Assembly: GCA_002346225.1 (NCBI GenBank)
Contig: DDYY01000055.1
Coordinates: 23,195 to 87,194 of the forward strand
Length of the DNA stretch: 64,000 nt
DNA from: Bacteroidetes bacterium UBA3022
GTDB lineage: Bacteria; Bacteroidota; Bacteroidia; Chitinophagales; BACL12
Reading direction: 5' to 3'
Position numbers and translations under genes: made by a program. The notes beneath the pieces were generated by a model. The model saw nothing but the letters and a program-made list of their open reading frames with translations. It did no database searches and was not told the DNA's origin. Positions 7,350-16,942 of this stretch are shown here, in pieces (within the stretch, counting starts at the first letter, position 1; each line of letters begins with the position of its first letter).

Positions 7350-9182
7350 TTATTCGAGTTCTATGACCATGGCACTCATGGGCGCTACCTGCAATACTGA
7401 TAGGTCGGTAATCACTGTCTCGTCTATTACGGAGCGTGCCTTTGTATATCCTGCTAACGATGTGTTGAATCTTTTCGTTTCCACCGGCTTCCATTCGTCG
7501 GAAGTGTTGACCAGTACCATGACCGAGTAATCATCATTATACCTGAAATATACATATATATTGTTCTCGGGTACATAGTGCATGGTTTTTCCATCTGCAA
7601 AAACGGGGTGCGTCTTCCGCCAGTTCGCCAGTTTACGCACATGCTGAAAGGCCTCTTGCTCTGTGGCCGTCCTGCCCGCAGCCGCAAACTTATTGCTGGC
7701 ATCTGCTTTCCATCCTCCCGGAAAATCCACCCTTACTGTATCCATGGGATTGGCGAAGTTGGTCAGCAGCACCTCATCTCCGTAAAACCATTGCGGTATG
7801 CCCCGCAGGGTGAGCAGCAGGGTGACACCTATTTTATATTTTTGAATGTCTTCTCCGGCCATGGAGTAGAAGCGGTCAATATCGTGATTGCCCAGAAACG
7901 TCACGTTACCGGCACCGCCATTGTCGCCATACATATAATCCTGCACCAGCCGGAGGTAGAGATTTCCCGTTCCCTGCTCCCAGCCAAAGGGCTCAGTTAT
8001 ACTTTTGATGATGCCCCAGTAGAGGTCGAAATCCAGCACGCCATCGAGGTGGGTGTTGACACCGGTTTTCAGGTTGTTGTTGCCGTTGTAATATCCCTGC
8101 ACGCCTTTGCCATTCACCCAGACTTCTGCAAATTCTGTGAAACCCGGGTATTCGTTGTTGATGGCGATGGCCCACTCGGTAAGGAAGTCCTGATCGGCGT
8201 ACGAGTAAGTATCCAGCCGGAATGCATCTATCTGCATTTCTTCTATCCACCAGATGCACCACTGAATGAGGTATTTTGCCACCAGGGGATTGCGTTGGTT
8301 GAGGTCGGGCATTTGGGTATCGAACCAACCGTTGGTCATGCGCTCCCTGTCGGAAGGGCTGGCATACATGTCTACCAGCGCAGATGTTCTGTAGTTGGTG
8401 CGTGTGAACCCATCCCACTGATTGAGCCAGTCGGCGCTGGGCAGGTCGCGGATAAATGCGTGCTGGTCACCCACATGGTTCAGCACTACGTCGAACACTA
8501 CCTGCATACCTCTTTTATGGCTTTCATCTACATACAAGCGATACTGTTCATTATCGCCTATGCGGGGATCCAGGGCATAGTGGTTGGTAATGGCGTATCC
8601 ATGGTAGCTGTACAAAGGCTGGTTGTTTTCCAGTGGTGGTGTCAGCCAGGTGGCGGTAACACCGAGGTCCTTCAGGTAATCCAGCTTTCCTATAACACCC
8701 AAAAGGTCACCGCCATGGCGTTTGTTATTATAACCCCGATTCACCTCCTGCTCCAGCGTGGTGGACACGATGTCATTACCCGGGTTTTCATTGACAAACC
8801 GATCGGGCATGATAAGGTAGATGAAATCGCTGCCATCGAGTCCGTATGCCAGGCTGCGTGCTTCCCGGTATTTCAATTCGTACTCCAGCACTTCCGATTG
8901 TCCGTTCCTGGTGAAAAGGATGGGCACTTTGCCCGGTGCGGTATTTTCCGCAATCGACAAATCACAAAAGACATAATTGGGATTTTCGACAAATGTGGTG
9001 CGCAACAAAGTTACGCCCGGATAGTCGACGCGCACCTCCGAAGCGGCCACATCCGTGCGGTGAATCATAACCTGTACTTCCTGTTGCCGCATTCCTACCC
9101 ACCAGTGAGGTGGATACACTTTCTGTGCTAACAACGAACCTAACAGCAGGCATACAACAACCAAAGACATACATTTTTTCAT
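7350..9182 (-). CDS. GH13 neopullulanase/cyclomaltodextrinase, SusA-like
   Basis: A 610-residue exported alpha-amylase-family enzyme. A signal peptide starts at the ATG at 9182 (MKKCMSLVVVCLLLGSLLAQ), giving a periplasmic protein. Next comes an N-terminal cyclomaltodextrinase-type beta domain (about 20-120), then the GH13 barrel with region I FDVVLNHVG, region II DAFRLD (nucleophile D324), region III FAEVW (acid/base E353) and region IV GNHDID (D434), and a C-terminal beta domain. Organisation matches Bacteroides SusA, which degrades imported maltooligosaccharides. Transcribed just before the Crp/Fnr gene. Start chosen by the signal peptide. Confidence 0.92.
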   Translation of the reverse strand: MKKCMSLVVVCLLLGSLLAQKVYPPHWWVGMRQQEVQVMIHRTDVAASEVRVDYPGVTLLRTTFVENPNYVFCDLSIAENTAPGKVPILFTRNGQSEVLEYELKYREARSLAYGLDGSDFIYLIMPDRFVNENPGNDIVSTTLEQEVNRGYNNKRHGGDLLGVIGKLDYLKDLGVTATWLTPPLENNQPLYSYHGYAITNHYALDPRIGDNEQYRLYVDESHKRGMQVVFDVVLNHVGDQHAFIRDLPSADWLNQWDGFTRTNYRTSALVDMYASPSDRERMTNGWFDTQMPDLNQRNPLVAKYLIQWCIWWIEEMQIDAFRLDTYSYADQDFLTEWAIAINNEYPGFTEFAEVWVNGKGVQGYYNGNNNLKTGVNTHLDGVLDFDLYWGIIKSITEPFGWEQGTGNLYLRLVQDYMYGDNGGAGNVTFLGNHDIDRFYSMAGEDIQKYKIGVTLLLTLRGIPQWFYGDEVLLTNFANPMDTVRVDFPGGWKADASNKFAAAGRTATEQEAFQHVRKLANWRKTHPVFADGKTMHYVPENNIYVYFRYNDDYSVMVLVNTSDEWKPVETKRFNTSLAGYTKARSVIDETVITDLSVLQVAPMSAMVIELE

Positions 9183-9304
9183 GGACACATTTCTGTTGGT
9201 GAAAGTAATAATTGCAGCTGAAAACTCTGTCATGCGCAGGGCAAGGGGCTTTTCGGAAAGCGATTTGGTGGGACGGTAGTTTTATGAATATAATACGTGT
9301 ACAA

Positions 9305-9371
9305 CCCTTTCAGCTTGCTACTAAACATTTATAGAAAGTGTCCCCCTGGACGGGGGGCGAAGGGGGGTGAT
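9305..9371 (+). repeat. Hairpin-core repeat copy 1 (type 1 core)
   Basis: Arm sequence (CTTTCAGCTT...ATTTATAGAAAG) followed by the type 1 core: a C-run, GGAC, a G-run, CGAA, a second G-run and the end GTGAT. The C-run and first G-run can pair around GGAC. The bases following it (9372-9450) are inversely repeated in the 17018-17102 region. Confidence 0.9.
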
Positions 9372-9441
9372 AAGTACCTCTAACTTACGTTGCTTAGAGT
9401 ACATGGAATGAAATTGGAACGGATTGAGAAGGCTCAGTTAA

Positions 9442-9500
9442 AGCTTATTACAAGCATTTATAGAAAGCGTCCCCCCGGACGGGGGGCGAAGGGGGGTGAT
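9442..9500 (+). repeat. Hairpin-core repeat copy 2 (type 1 core)
   Basis: Arm AGCTTATTACAAGCATTTAT, then AGAAAGCGT and the type 1 core ending GGGGGGTGAT. Together with copy 1 and the 70-bp spacer it forms a composite unit whose reverse complement, with a few changes, lies at 17000-17149. Confidence 0.9.
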
Positions 9501-9632
9501 TGCAATGCATTGTCTATATCAATTTCCACGTTTGTCTGTACAAGAATGAAACAAGCATCATTTGAACCAATACACTATCACCCGCCGGTTCCTGCAGGAG
9601 GAAAAAAAGCTATAAAACATATGTGTATCAAA

Positions 9633-9698
9633 CCTTTTCAGCTTATTACAAGCATTTATAGAAAGTGTCCCCCTGGACGGGGGGCGAAGGGGGGTGAT
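9633..9698 (+). repeat. Hairpin-core repeat copy 3 (type 1 core)
   Basis: Arm CCTTTTCAGCTTATTACAAG plus CATTTATAGAAAG and a type 1 core. Upstream, CCCGCCGGTTCCTGCAGGAG (9581-9600) is related to the inverted CCTCCTGCGGCGGG at 17202-17215, so homology extends beyond the arm. Confidence 0.9.
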
Positions 9699-9860
9699 TT
9701 TAAAGTAAGAATTTGATTCTTGGGTGTTATGTACATTTCAATAGGTGAAGCGATATTAATAAGCTTTTATAATACATACTCTTGGATGAAACTCTATTTC
9801 CATACTATGACCTGCCCGCTACAGGAGGTACAGGAACTTTACAAATATGTAGGCGCACAA

Positions 9861-9955
9861 CCCTTTCAGCTTACTACTAAATAATTATAGAAAGCATCTC
9901 CCCGGTTTAACCCAATAACTATCGGGTTAAAGGGAGAACCCGCAAGGGAAGGGGT
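9861..9955 (+). repeat. Hairpin-core repeat copy 4 (type 2 core)
   Basis: Same arm family (CCCTTTCAGCTTACTACTAA then ATTATAGAAAG) but a different core: CTCCC, a dyad AACCCAAT-AACT-ATCGGGTT at 9909-9928, then GGGAG. The outer CTCCC/GGGAG also pair. The usual GTGAT end is degenerate here. Confidence 0.85.
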
Positions 9956-9970
9956 ACGTATTGCCAGAAT

Positions 9971-10001
9971 AAAAAAACCCCGCTTCAGATAAGCGGGGTT
10001 T
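9971..10001 (-). terminator. Rho-independent terminator of the efflux operon
   Basis: Perfect stem AAACCCCGCTT / AAGCGGGGTTT with a 5-nt loop; on the minus strand it ends in a T-run. It follows the RND gene stop by 24 nt. Confidence 0.9.
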
Positions 10002-10025
10002 GGTATATTAACTATTCATATCTAA

Positions 10026-13000
10026 TCACGGCTTGTCATGGTGCTGCATGCCCGGTGCCAGGCTGCCGGAGGTGGAAGGGCTTCCCCCGCCGAATAAACG
10101 CAACACCCTCATTTTAGCGCGATCAATGAGCAGGTAAGTTACCGGCACAATCACGAGTGTAAGGAAGGTAGCAAAGGTGAGTCCGAAGATTACGGCCCAT
10201 GCCAATGGTCCCCAGAACATCACACTGTCACCACCGATATAAAACTGGGCATCGAAACTGCTCAGCATGGTAAAGAAGTTAAAGTTGATACCAATAGCCA
10301 GTGGGAGCAGACCCAACACCGTAGTAATTGCGGTGAGCAACACAGGACGCAGACGGGTAGAACCGGCACTCACAATACTGGTCAATAGCTCATCGTAAGG
10401 TAAATCATCGGGCGACTCGAGGTCGAGTTCCAATGCCCTTCTTTTCCTTTCGAGTTCAACGAAGTCAATCAAAACTATGGCGTTGTTCACCACGACTCCG
10501 GCAAGGGATATGATACCAATACCGGTCATGAGGATTACAAAGTCCATATTGAAAATCTGTATACCGAGCAACACACCAATCATAGAAAACAATACTGAGG
10601 TGAGTATGATGATGGGCATGAGTATACTATTGAACTGCGAAACCATGATGAGGAAAATCAGCAACACAGCAATAATGAGTGCATTGGTAAGGAAGGCTGT
10701 GTCGGATGCCTGGTCTTCCTGTTGACCGGTGAATTTGTAATTGAAACCTTCCGGCATATCGTAAGCAGCGAGTCGCTCTTTTAGCTGGGTATTGATTTCG
10801 TTGGCGTTGTACCCCACGTTGACGTTGGAATAAATGGTGATAACGCGGTCCAGATCTTTGCGCTTGATGCTGCCATAGGTGGACGCGTAGTCGAGGCTGG
10901 CAACAGCAGATACCGGTACCTGACTTATTTTACCCGTTGCCTGATCGCGGAAGGTGATGCGCGTATTCAGCAGGGTGCTGAGGTTGTAGCGTTTTTCATC
11001 TTCAAAGCGCAACATGATAGGATAGTCGTCTTCGCCTTCTTTGTATTTCGATATTTCCTTTCCAAAAAGTGCTGTTCTAAGCGACATGGCTACATCAGCG
11101 GTGCTTACCCCATAGCGTTTGGCAGCATCGCGGTTCACCGTCAACACCAGTTCGGGCTTACCTGTTTCCAGATCGGTTTTCAGTTCTTCAATACCGGGAA
11201 TGCCCGCATCTTTCAAATAATCTTTTATTTCATCTGTAAGCAGCACCAGTTTGGTAAAGTCTTCACCTGAAATTTCGACGTTGATGGGCGGACCTACCGG
11301 AGGGCCGAATGGAGACGGGCTCACCGTAATCTGTGCGCCGGGAATATCTTTCACGGCACCGCGAATTTTTTCCATGATGTCGCTGGTAGATTTTCCGTTG
11401 CGCTCTTCAAAGGGAACAAAGGAAACCGTAACCCTTCCGCGGTGGGGTGAGTTACCCATGCTTACGCCTTCGTTGGGGTCGGAGGTGCCTTCGCCTACCT
11501 GCGCAAGCGTGGCTTCTACAACTTCCACATCATCTTTCAAGGTAGTCTTTAGGGCCCTTTCTACCTGCGCTGTAATAGCGTTGGTTTTGGTGATATCGGT
11601 TCCCAGCGGCGCGGCAATAAACACGTTCACGTAAGTCGGGTCGCCTTCGGGGAAGTATAAGGTCTTGGGCGGTGCCACAATCATACTGGCACAGGAGCCC
11701 AGAAACAACAAGAAAGTTCCCAGGAAGAACCAAACCGGACGATAGCCTTTTAACGCGTAGGAAATGGTACGACGATAGACATTCTCCAGCCGCACCAGCG
11801 GTCCGTTTTGGAACTTGATAGACGCCGGTTGCAGTACGAAACGGTTAAGGGCTGCCACCAAACCTACGATGAGCGACAGGTTACCCAGAAAAGTAGCACC
11901 TGCCAGGTGAGCCAGGCCTCCAATGATGGCGGCTCCTATAATCAGGTACCAGAAGTTGCGGGTGGGTTTGGTGCGCACCTCGCTGGTGTTTTGCACCTTC
12001 ATAAACCGCGATGCAATGACCGGGTTAATGACCAGTCCTACAAACAGGGAAGAGGAGAGTGTGATAATCAAGGTAAGGGGGAGGTACTTCATGAACTCAC
12101 CCATCAGGTCATTCCAGAACAGCAATGGCACAAAGGCCGCCACTGTGGTAGCAGTAGAAGCGATGATGGGCCAGGCTACTTCGCCCACACCTTCAATGGC
12201 TGCGCGGATAGGTGTCTTGCCCTCGCTCATGAGGCGATAGGTGTTTTCAACTACCACAATACCGTTATCTACCAGCATCCCCAGTGCGAGGATGAGGGAG
12301 AACAGCACCATCATATTCAGGGTGATACCAAATGCATTCAGGATCATAAATGCCATGAGCATAGAAAGCGGAATGGCAATACCTACAAAGGAAGCGTTGC
12401 GCAAGCCAAGAAAGAACAGCAATACCAATACAACCAGAATCACACCGGAAATAATATTGTTTTCCAGATTGGATACCATCAATTTGGTATCGCGGCTTTG
12501 GTCGTTGGTGATAGCAATTTTCAGCTCGGGCGGGAACCGTCCACTGTCTTCGGCTTCCTTGATGATTTCCTGAATTTGTTCTGAGGCCTCTATGAGGTTC
12601 CCTCCACTTTTCTTTTTGATGTCGAGGGTAACTACGTTCTCACCATCGAGACGGGCGTAGGAGTTGGGTTCGATATAGTCGAATGAAATGGTAGCGATAT
12701 CGCGGAGGTATACGATTCTCTGGTTCTCGTATTTCACGATTACATTTTCCATTTGCGTTACATCGCTGAACTCGCCTACTATACGAATATCGCGACGGGC
12801 TTCATCGGTAAGGATTTCGCCGGCACTCATGGTGAGGTTTTCTGCGGAAATGGCATTCTCAATGTCGTAGAAACTGATTTCCAGGCTTTCCATCCTTTCC
12901 TTATCCACCATTATCTTCACCTCTTTGTCGAGAACGCCCCTGATATCGACACCGGATACAGCTTCCAGCTTCTCGATTTCATCTTCGAGGTATTCGCCGT

Positions 13001-13496
13001 ATTCTTTCAAAAGGTCGACATCATTAATACCATAGAGGTTGATGTTCATGACCGGAAATTCGGAGAAGTCGAGAGCGAAAATATTGGGTTCGTTATCGAG
13101 GTCATTGGGCAGGTCGCCTTTGGCTTTATCGACGGCGTCTTTCACATCCTGCAGGGCGGCATCCACATCCACATCGTAATTGAACGCCACAGTGATGGTG
13201 GCGTAATCCTGAATAGAGGTGGAGCGGATTTCGTCTACATCGCCGATGGTATTGAGTTCCTTTTCAATAGGTCGGGTGATGAGGTTTTCCACGTCCTTGG
13301 GGGAGTTTCCCGGATACAGCACGCCCACGTAAATTTCGGGCTGTGTGATTTCGGGAAAGCTTTCACGGGGCATGGCGTTGTAGGCCGATACTCCCATGAT
13401 GAGTATGATGAGCGCCAGGAACATGACGCTGATGCGGTTGTTGACCGAGAAGGTCGACAGTCCGAATTCTTTTATGATGGTATTTTCCTTACTCAT
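10026..13496 (-). CDS. RND efflux permease (HAE/AcrB-like)
   Basis: A 1156-residue inner-membrane pump of the AcrB type, driving drug or lipid export through the adaptor and TolC encoded upstream. Seen: N-terminal helix then a large periplasmic porter region, LGMLVDNGIVVVEN in the helix-4 region, and a second half with GVVVNNAIVLIDF in the helix-10 region. Compared with AcrB the proton-relay residues are Asp-Asn and Asn instead of Asp-Asp and Lys. The protein is about 100 residues longer than AcrB; an extra hydrophobic stretch (about residues 500-560) lies between the two halves. Last gene of tetR-tolC-MFP-RND; 5 nt after the adaptor. Confidence 0.93.
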   Translation of the reverse strand: MSKENTIIKEFGLSTFSVNNRISVMFLALIILIMGVSAYNAMPRESFPEITQPEIYVGVLYPGNSPKDVENLITRPIEKELNTIGDVDEIRSTSIQDYATITVAFNYDVDVDAALQDVKDAVDKAKGDLPNDLDNEPNIFALDFSEFPVMNINLYGINDVDLLKEYGEYLEDEIEKLEAVSGVDIRGVLDKEVKIMVDKERMESLEISFYDIENAISAENLTMSAGEILTDEARRDIRIVGEFSDVTQMENVIVKYENQRIVYLRDIATISFDYIEPNSYARLDGENVVTLDIKKKSGGNLIEASEQIQEIIKEAEDSGRFPPELKIAITNDQSRDTKLMVSNLENNIISGVILVVLVLLFFLGLRNASFVGIAIPLSMLMAFMILNAFGITLNMMVLFSLILALGMLVDNGIVVVENTYRLMSEGKTPIRAAIEGVGEVAWPIIASTATTVAAFVPLLFWNDLMGEFMKYLPLTLIITLSSSLFVGLVINPVIASRFMKVQNTSEVRTKPTRNFWYLIIGAAIIGGLAHLAGATFLGNLSLIVGLVAALNRFVLQPASIKFQNGPLVRLENVYRRTISYALKGYRPVWFFLGTFLLFLGSCASMIVAPPKTLYFPEGDPTYVNVFIAAPLGTDITKTNAITAQVERALKTTLKDDVEVVEATLAQVGEGTSDPNEGVSMGNSPHRGRVTVSFVPFEERNGKSTSDIMEKIRGAVKDIPGAQITVSPSPFGPPVGPPINVEISGEDFTKLVLLTDEIKDYLKDAGIPGIEELKTDLETGKPELVLTVNRDAAKRYGVSTADVAMSLRTALFGKEISKYKEGEDDYPIMLRFEDEKRYNLSTLLNTRITFRDQATGKISQVPVSAVASLDYASTYGSIKRKDLDRVITIYSNVNVGYNANEINTQLKERLAAYDMPEGFNYKFTGQQEDQASDTAFLTNALIIAVLLIFLIMVSQFNSILMPIIILTSVLFSMIGVLLGIQIFNMDFVILMTGIGIISLAGVVVNNAIVLIDFVELERKRRALELDLESPDDLPYDELLTSIVSAGSTRLRPVLLTAITTVLGLLPLAIGINFNFFTMLSSFDAQFYIGGDSVMFWGPLAWAVIFGLTFATFLTLVIVPVTYLLIDRAKMRVLRLFGGGSPSTSGSLAPGMQHHDKP

Positions 13497-13501
13497 AACG
13501 A

Positions 13502-14665
13502 TTACTCCATTGATGCTGTTTGCAATTCTACTACGTGTGCGATATCGCCGGCTTTGGCATCGCGGTACCCTTCTGCCACCAGGGTTTCACCTCCGTCTAG
13601 TCCCGAAAGCACCTGTGTCAGTCCGTTGTGCGAGCGACCGCGCTTGATATTGTTCTTGGTGATAACACCATCTTTTACAGTAAGCACATAAGGTCCTTCT
13701 ACACCGTTTTGTACGTATTTGGTGGGGATGACTACCTGATCGGCTTCCATAAACTCGCGGATTTTCACATAACCCAGCAGGTTAGGTTTCAATACGCCGT
13801 CTGCATTGCTCAGCGTTACTTCTACTGAAAAGGTGCGGTTACCAGGATTGATAACCTGGCCTACGCTGCGGATGGTGGCAGCTGTTTCCATACCGATGGA
13901 GGGGAAAGTTACCTGCACCTTGTCACCGCGTTTCAGTTTGCCTACATAGGCTTCCGATACATCGCATTCGATTTTCACTTCATTGAGATTCACCACGCGC
14001 AGGAGCGGCATGCCCGGAGCTGCCATTTCTCCTTTTTTGGTGATGACCTCATCTACGATTCCTGAAATGGGCGCACGCAGCTGTGTTTTCGCCCACTGGC
14101 TGCGGGTGGTATTGAGGCGCAGCTCCAGGTTTTCCATATTGTTTTTGGCGGTGAGGTACTCTATTTCAGAGCCGATGTTCTGGTCCCACAAAGATTTGCG
14201 TTTTTCATATACTGTTTTAGCAAGATTAAAAGCGCTTTCCAGTTCATCTATGCTTTTCAGAATAATCTGATCATCGGTTGTGAGCAATATTTGGCCTGCA
14301 CTTACAGTCTGACCTTCCTGCACCAGTAAGGATGTAACGGTTCCGCCCACTTCGCTGCTAACCAGGATATTTCTGTCAGAGCTGATGGTACCCGCTACTT
14401 CCACGAACTCTTCGTAGTTGCCGCGCACAACAGGTAAAACGGTAACGGGAATAGTATCGGGAGGTAATTCCAGACTACCACCGGAAGCAATGATTTCTTT
14501 TTCCAGTTCCTGAATTTTGATTTCCAGACCTTTGATTTCCGATTTGTATTGTGAAATCTGTTCCAGTTTCTGTTCAACAGAATCGGTAGTGGCTTCTTCT
14601 CCTTTGCTGCAGGCATTGAGCAGCAAAACGATGGCTAAAGGAATGATGGTGAATATCTTTTTCAT
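13502..14665 (-). CDS. RND efflux periplasmic adaptor (HlyD/MFP family), lipoprotein
   Basis: A 387-residue membrane-fusion protein linking the RND pump to the outer-membrane channel. A lipoprotein signal with lipobox ending LLLNAC (Cys19) anchors it. A short coiled coil follows (about 25-60, EQKLEQISQYKSEIKGLEIK), then the lipoyl half-motifs (VSSEVGGTVTSLLVQEGQTV and LRAPISGIVDEVITKKGEMA) around an alpha-hairpin, and the beta-barrel and membrane-proximal domains. The extra N-terminal coiled coil is a feature of many Bacteroidota adaptors. Downstream of tolC by 10 nt and upstream of the pump by 5 nt. Confidence 0.92.
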   Translation of the reverse strand: MKKIFTIIPLAIVLLLNACSKGEEATTDSVEQKLEQISQYKSEIKGLEIKIQELEKEIIASGGSLELPPDTIPVTVLPVVRGNYEEFVEVAGTISSDRNILVSSEVGGTVTSLLVQEGQTVSAGQILLTTDDQIILKSIDELESAFNLAKTVYEKRKSLWDQNIGSEIEYLTAKNNMENLELRLNTTRSQWAKTQLRAPISGIVDEVITKKGEMAAPGMPLLRVVNLNEVKIECDVSEAYVGKLKRGDKVQVTFPSIGMETAATIRSVGQVINPGNRTFSVEVTLSNADGVLKPNLLGYVKIREFMEADQVVIPTKYVQNGVEGPYVLTVKDGVITKNNIKRGRSHNGLTQVLSGLDGGETLVAEGYRDAKAGDIAHVVELQTASME

Positions 14666-14675
14666 TGTATTGATT

Positions 14676-16013
14676 TTACAGGTAGCCCAATGCTTTTTTC
14701 AGATTGGTTTTAGCAGATAGGAAATTGTATAAAGCGTTGATGTAATTGGTTTCGGCGTTGAGCAGGGTGCTTTCAGCATCGGTCAGTTCCAGGCTGGAGC
14801 CCAGACCTTCTCGGTATTTAATAAGTGTTATATTATATATTTTTTCCGCTAGTGTGATATTCGATTCCTGATTAGTCAGGTTATCGAGTGCGTTAAGGTA
14901 TTCGGTCTGGTATTGAGCCACTTCCAGGTTAACTGATTGCAGCAGGGTCTGTTCGGCAATCTGCGATTGCTCGTAGCCAATCTGGGCACTTTGTACGGCG
15001 GCGCTGCGCTGCATACCACTGAAAATGGGCACATTCAGCTGCAGACCCACCAGAAAGGTTTCGAACCAGGGCTGGGAAGTGTCGAAGAAATTGAATTCAT
15101 TCCGCTGTGCTGCCTGTTCGTAAGAACCAATCAATGCCAGTGAAGGCAGGTAAGCCGATTTATTGGCTTTTATATTCAGTTCGTTGAGGCGCTTGGTAGA
15201 TTGAATCACACCGAATTCCGGGCGGTTCATATAGTTCATGTCGCCCTGCAGCAGTACCATGTTTTCGCTCATCTTTTCCAGACCATCGGTGAGGCGAATG
15301 GTTTCGGAGAGGTCCATGCCCATTTGGAATTTTAAGAGGTTCAGTGCAAGGGCTTTCTGTCTTTCGGCATTGTTGCGCATGGTGGCAAGGGTAGAACGGC
15401 TGATGGTGAGGCGATCTACATCGATGGACTCTACAAACCCGGCCTTGTTCATTTCAGCAACTTCGTTCAGCGTCTTGTCCATGATTTCCAGGTTTTTGTC
15501 CGCCAGTCGAATCACTTCCTCCGATATCAGCACATTGAAGTAGGCCAATTCCACATTTTTCCGTACATCGGCAGCCTCTACCTTGCTCTGCTGTTCCAGC
15601 AATTCCACATACACCTTGGCGGCCTGAACGCCGTAGATATAAGGACCACTGAACAGGAGTTGCGATACCGAAACACCGGCAGTGAAGTTTTCCGGCACAC
15701 CGAATTGCAATTCTGCGAACTCACCCGGTTCACCGCCAAAGAATTCAGCGGGAATGAGGGAGGTGGGAAGGGTAATGAAATGGTTGTAGTTGGCATTGAG
15801 GTTTACCTGCGGCAATCCAATGGATGTGCGGGTTTGCAGGGTCGTTTGCCCGTCTGCAATGTCCAGCTGGCTGGTTTTCATGGCCGGACTGTTCTTGAGC
15901 GCATACTCCTGAGCCTGTTCAAGGCTGAGTGGCGTGCCCTCTTGTGCCAGTGTCCATAGGGGCGATAGTAGCAGGAGCAAACCCACGGTGAGGGTTTTAA
16001 TCGATGGTAACAT
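14676..16013 (-). CDS. TolC family outer-membrane efflux protein
   Basis: A 445-residue outer-membrane channel component with a signal peptide (cleavage near LAQ-EGTP). It has the two tandem OEP repeats of TolC: LSLEQAQEYALKNSPAMKTS near the start, and an equivalent second half ending with LTDAESTLLNAETNYINALY and FLSAKTNLKKALGYL. It would form the exit duct for the RND pump encoded downstream. The start overlaps the 3' end of the TetR gene by 17 nt, so translation of the two is probably coupled. Confidence 0.93.
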   Translation of the reverse strand: MLPSIKTLTVGLLLLLSPLWTLAQEGTPLSLEQAQEYALKNSPAMKTSQLDIADGQTTLQTRTSIGLPQVNLNANYNHFITLPTSLIPAEFFGGEPGEFAELQFGVPENFTAGVSVSQLLFSGPYIYGVQAAKVYVELLEQQSKVEAADVRKNVELAYFNVLISEEVIRLADKNLEIMDKTLNEVAEMNKAGFVESIDVDRLTISRSTLATMRNNAERQKALALNLLKFQMGMDLSETIRLTDGLEKMSENMVLLQGDMNYMNRPEFGVIQSTKRLNELNIKANKSAYLPSLALIGSYEQAAQRNEFNFFDTSQPWFETFLVGLQLNVPIFSGMQRSAAVQSAQIGYEQSQIAEQTLLQSVNLEVAQYQTEYLNALDNLTNQESNITLAEKIYNITLIKYREGLGSSLELTDAESTLLNAETNYINALYNFLSAKTNLKKALGYL

Positions 16014-16632
16014 TGGTTTGGTTTTGATATTGAGCTAAGTATTGAAGTCCTTTTTCAGAGGCAAGGCCTCTTATATGGTAGGTGATAAATTCGCGGTGTA
16101 TATCCTGGAAACTGAACATGCCCGGAGGGAATACTTCCGGGTCAACTACTACTTCCATGCGGGCGATGTAGGTGCGCGTGATGATTTCCGGGTTGAGGTC
16201 CTCACGGTAAAGGCCTTCGGAGATGCCGCGACGGATGTTGTTGATAATGGTCTGGAATACGTCCCTGTTGCGGTGTTCTACGAATAGTTGCCACGATTCT
16301 GGGTGGTATTTCTGGAGGTCGTAAATCAGCGTTGGGTTGATGCCTTTCATCTGGGTGCTGATCCATTTAGAAATATTGAGGAGCTCCTCAATGGCATTCT
16401 CGCTTTGGTGGGCGATGGTGCAGACCGCTTCGTTTTCGTTGGCGAAATGGAAAGCGGTAACCTTTTTCATCAGCTCTTTCTTGTTGCTAAAGTGCTGGTA
16501 AAGGGTTTTTTTCGACATTCCCAGCTCGCGGGCCACATCGTCCATGGTGATGCTTTTGGCGCCGTACTTCATAAAGAGACGGGAGCAGCGTTCTAATATT
16601 TTATGTTCATCTGTTAATTCCACACGTTTCAA
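15997..16632 (-). CDS. TetR/AcrR family regulator of the efflux operon
   Basis: A 211-residue repressor-type protein with an N-terminal helix-turn-helix (SITMDDVARELGMSKKTLYQHFSNKKEL) and an all-helical ligand domain. It is the first gene of the tetR-tolC-MFP-RND operon, so autoregulation of the pump in response to a ligand is likely. No ATG is available at the N-terminus: the frame can begin at TTG (16632) or GTG (16623, giving MELTDEHKIL). A perfect -7 element ends 7 nt before the TTG, so the GTG is at least as plausible. Confidence 0.88.
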   Translation of the reverse strand: MKRVELTDEHKILERCSRLFMKYGAKSITMDDVARELGMSKKTLYQHFSNKKELMKKVTAFHFANENEAVCTIAHQSENAIEELLNISKWISTQMKGINPTLIYDLQKYHPESWQLFVEHRNRDVFQTIINNIRRGISEGLYREDLNPEIITRTYIARMEVVVDPEVFPPGMFSFQDIHREFITYHIRGLASEKGLQYLAQYQNQTNVTID

Positions 16633-16639
16633 TTGAGTG

Positions 16640-16647
16640 CAAAGGTA
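16640..16647 (-). promoter_or_regulatory. -7 promoter element of efflux operon
   Basis: TACCTTTG on the minus strand fits TAnnTTTG exactly, 7 nt from the TTG and 16 nt from the GTG start of the TetR gene. No good TTTG at the expected -33 position. Confidence 0.55.
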
Positions 16648-16733
16648 CAGACGAAAACACAGGAAACTTATTTTAGTTTAAAAGTTTCCAAAGTTTTTAG
16701 ATTATTTAACAATTGCTTCAAATGGATGCTTAG

Positions 16734-16847
16734 GTTAACGATTGATAAACTCCTACCGAGGCTCCTCAATCAGTTCTAAATCCATTCAATGCACTCCAAG
16801 CAATGTAGGTCAGATGTCCCCCCGGACGGGGGGCGAAGGGGGGTGAT
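16734..16847 (+). repeat. Right-half element, diverged copy (type 1 core)
   Basis: A 114-bp module beginning GTTAACGATTGATAAACTCC and ending in a type 1 core and GTGAT. It has exactly the length of the right-end modules at 17282-17395 and 18019-18132 but differs at many positions in the middle, so it is an older copy. No matching left end is seen. Confidence 0.8.
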
Positions 16848-16942
16848 TTGGAAATAGTATTTCATCAGTAGGTTTATCTTCAAAAGCTTCTTCCACTTTT
16901 CTTTGGGTAAAGGTGGGCCGAGAACAAGGCAAGACTTATTAA

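Larger units (their letters stand above)
9183..10025. other. Gene-free interval holding repeat cluster 1
   Basis: No credible gene. The interval carries four copies of the hairpin-core repeat (listed separately) and the terminator of the efflux operon. The open frames crossing it translate the repeats themselves. Confidence 0.85.

Noticed and set aside
7578..9131. 517-codon open frame on the plus strand
   Set aside because: Antisense shadow of the GH13 SusA-like gene, which has complete catalytic motifs and a signal peptide.
9341..9368. G-quadruplex in the G-rich core
   Set aside because: Only two separated runs of six G per core; the C-run/G-run hairpin is a simpler explanation.
9390..9716. 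Open frame of 108 codons on the plus strand in repeat cluster 1
   Set aside because: It translates two repeat copies into the same peptide (SIYRK-PPGRGAKGGD) and has no protein family character; it is a by-product of the repeats.
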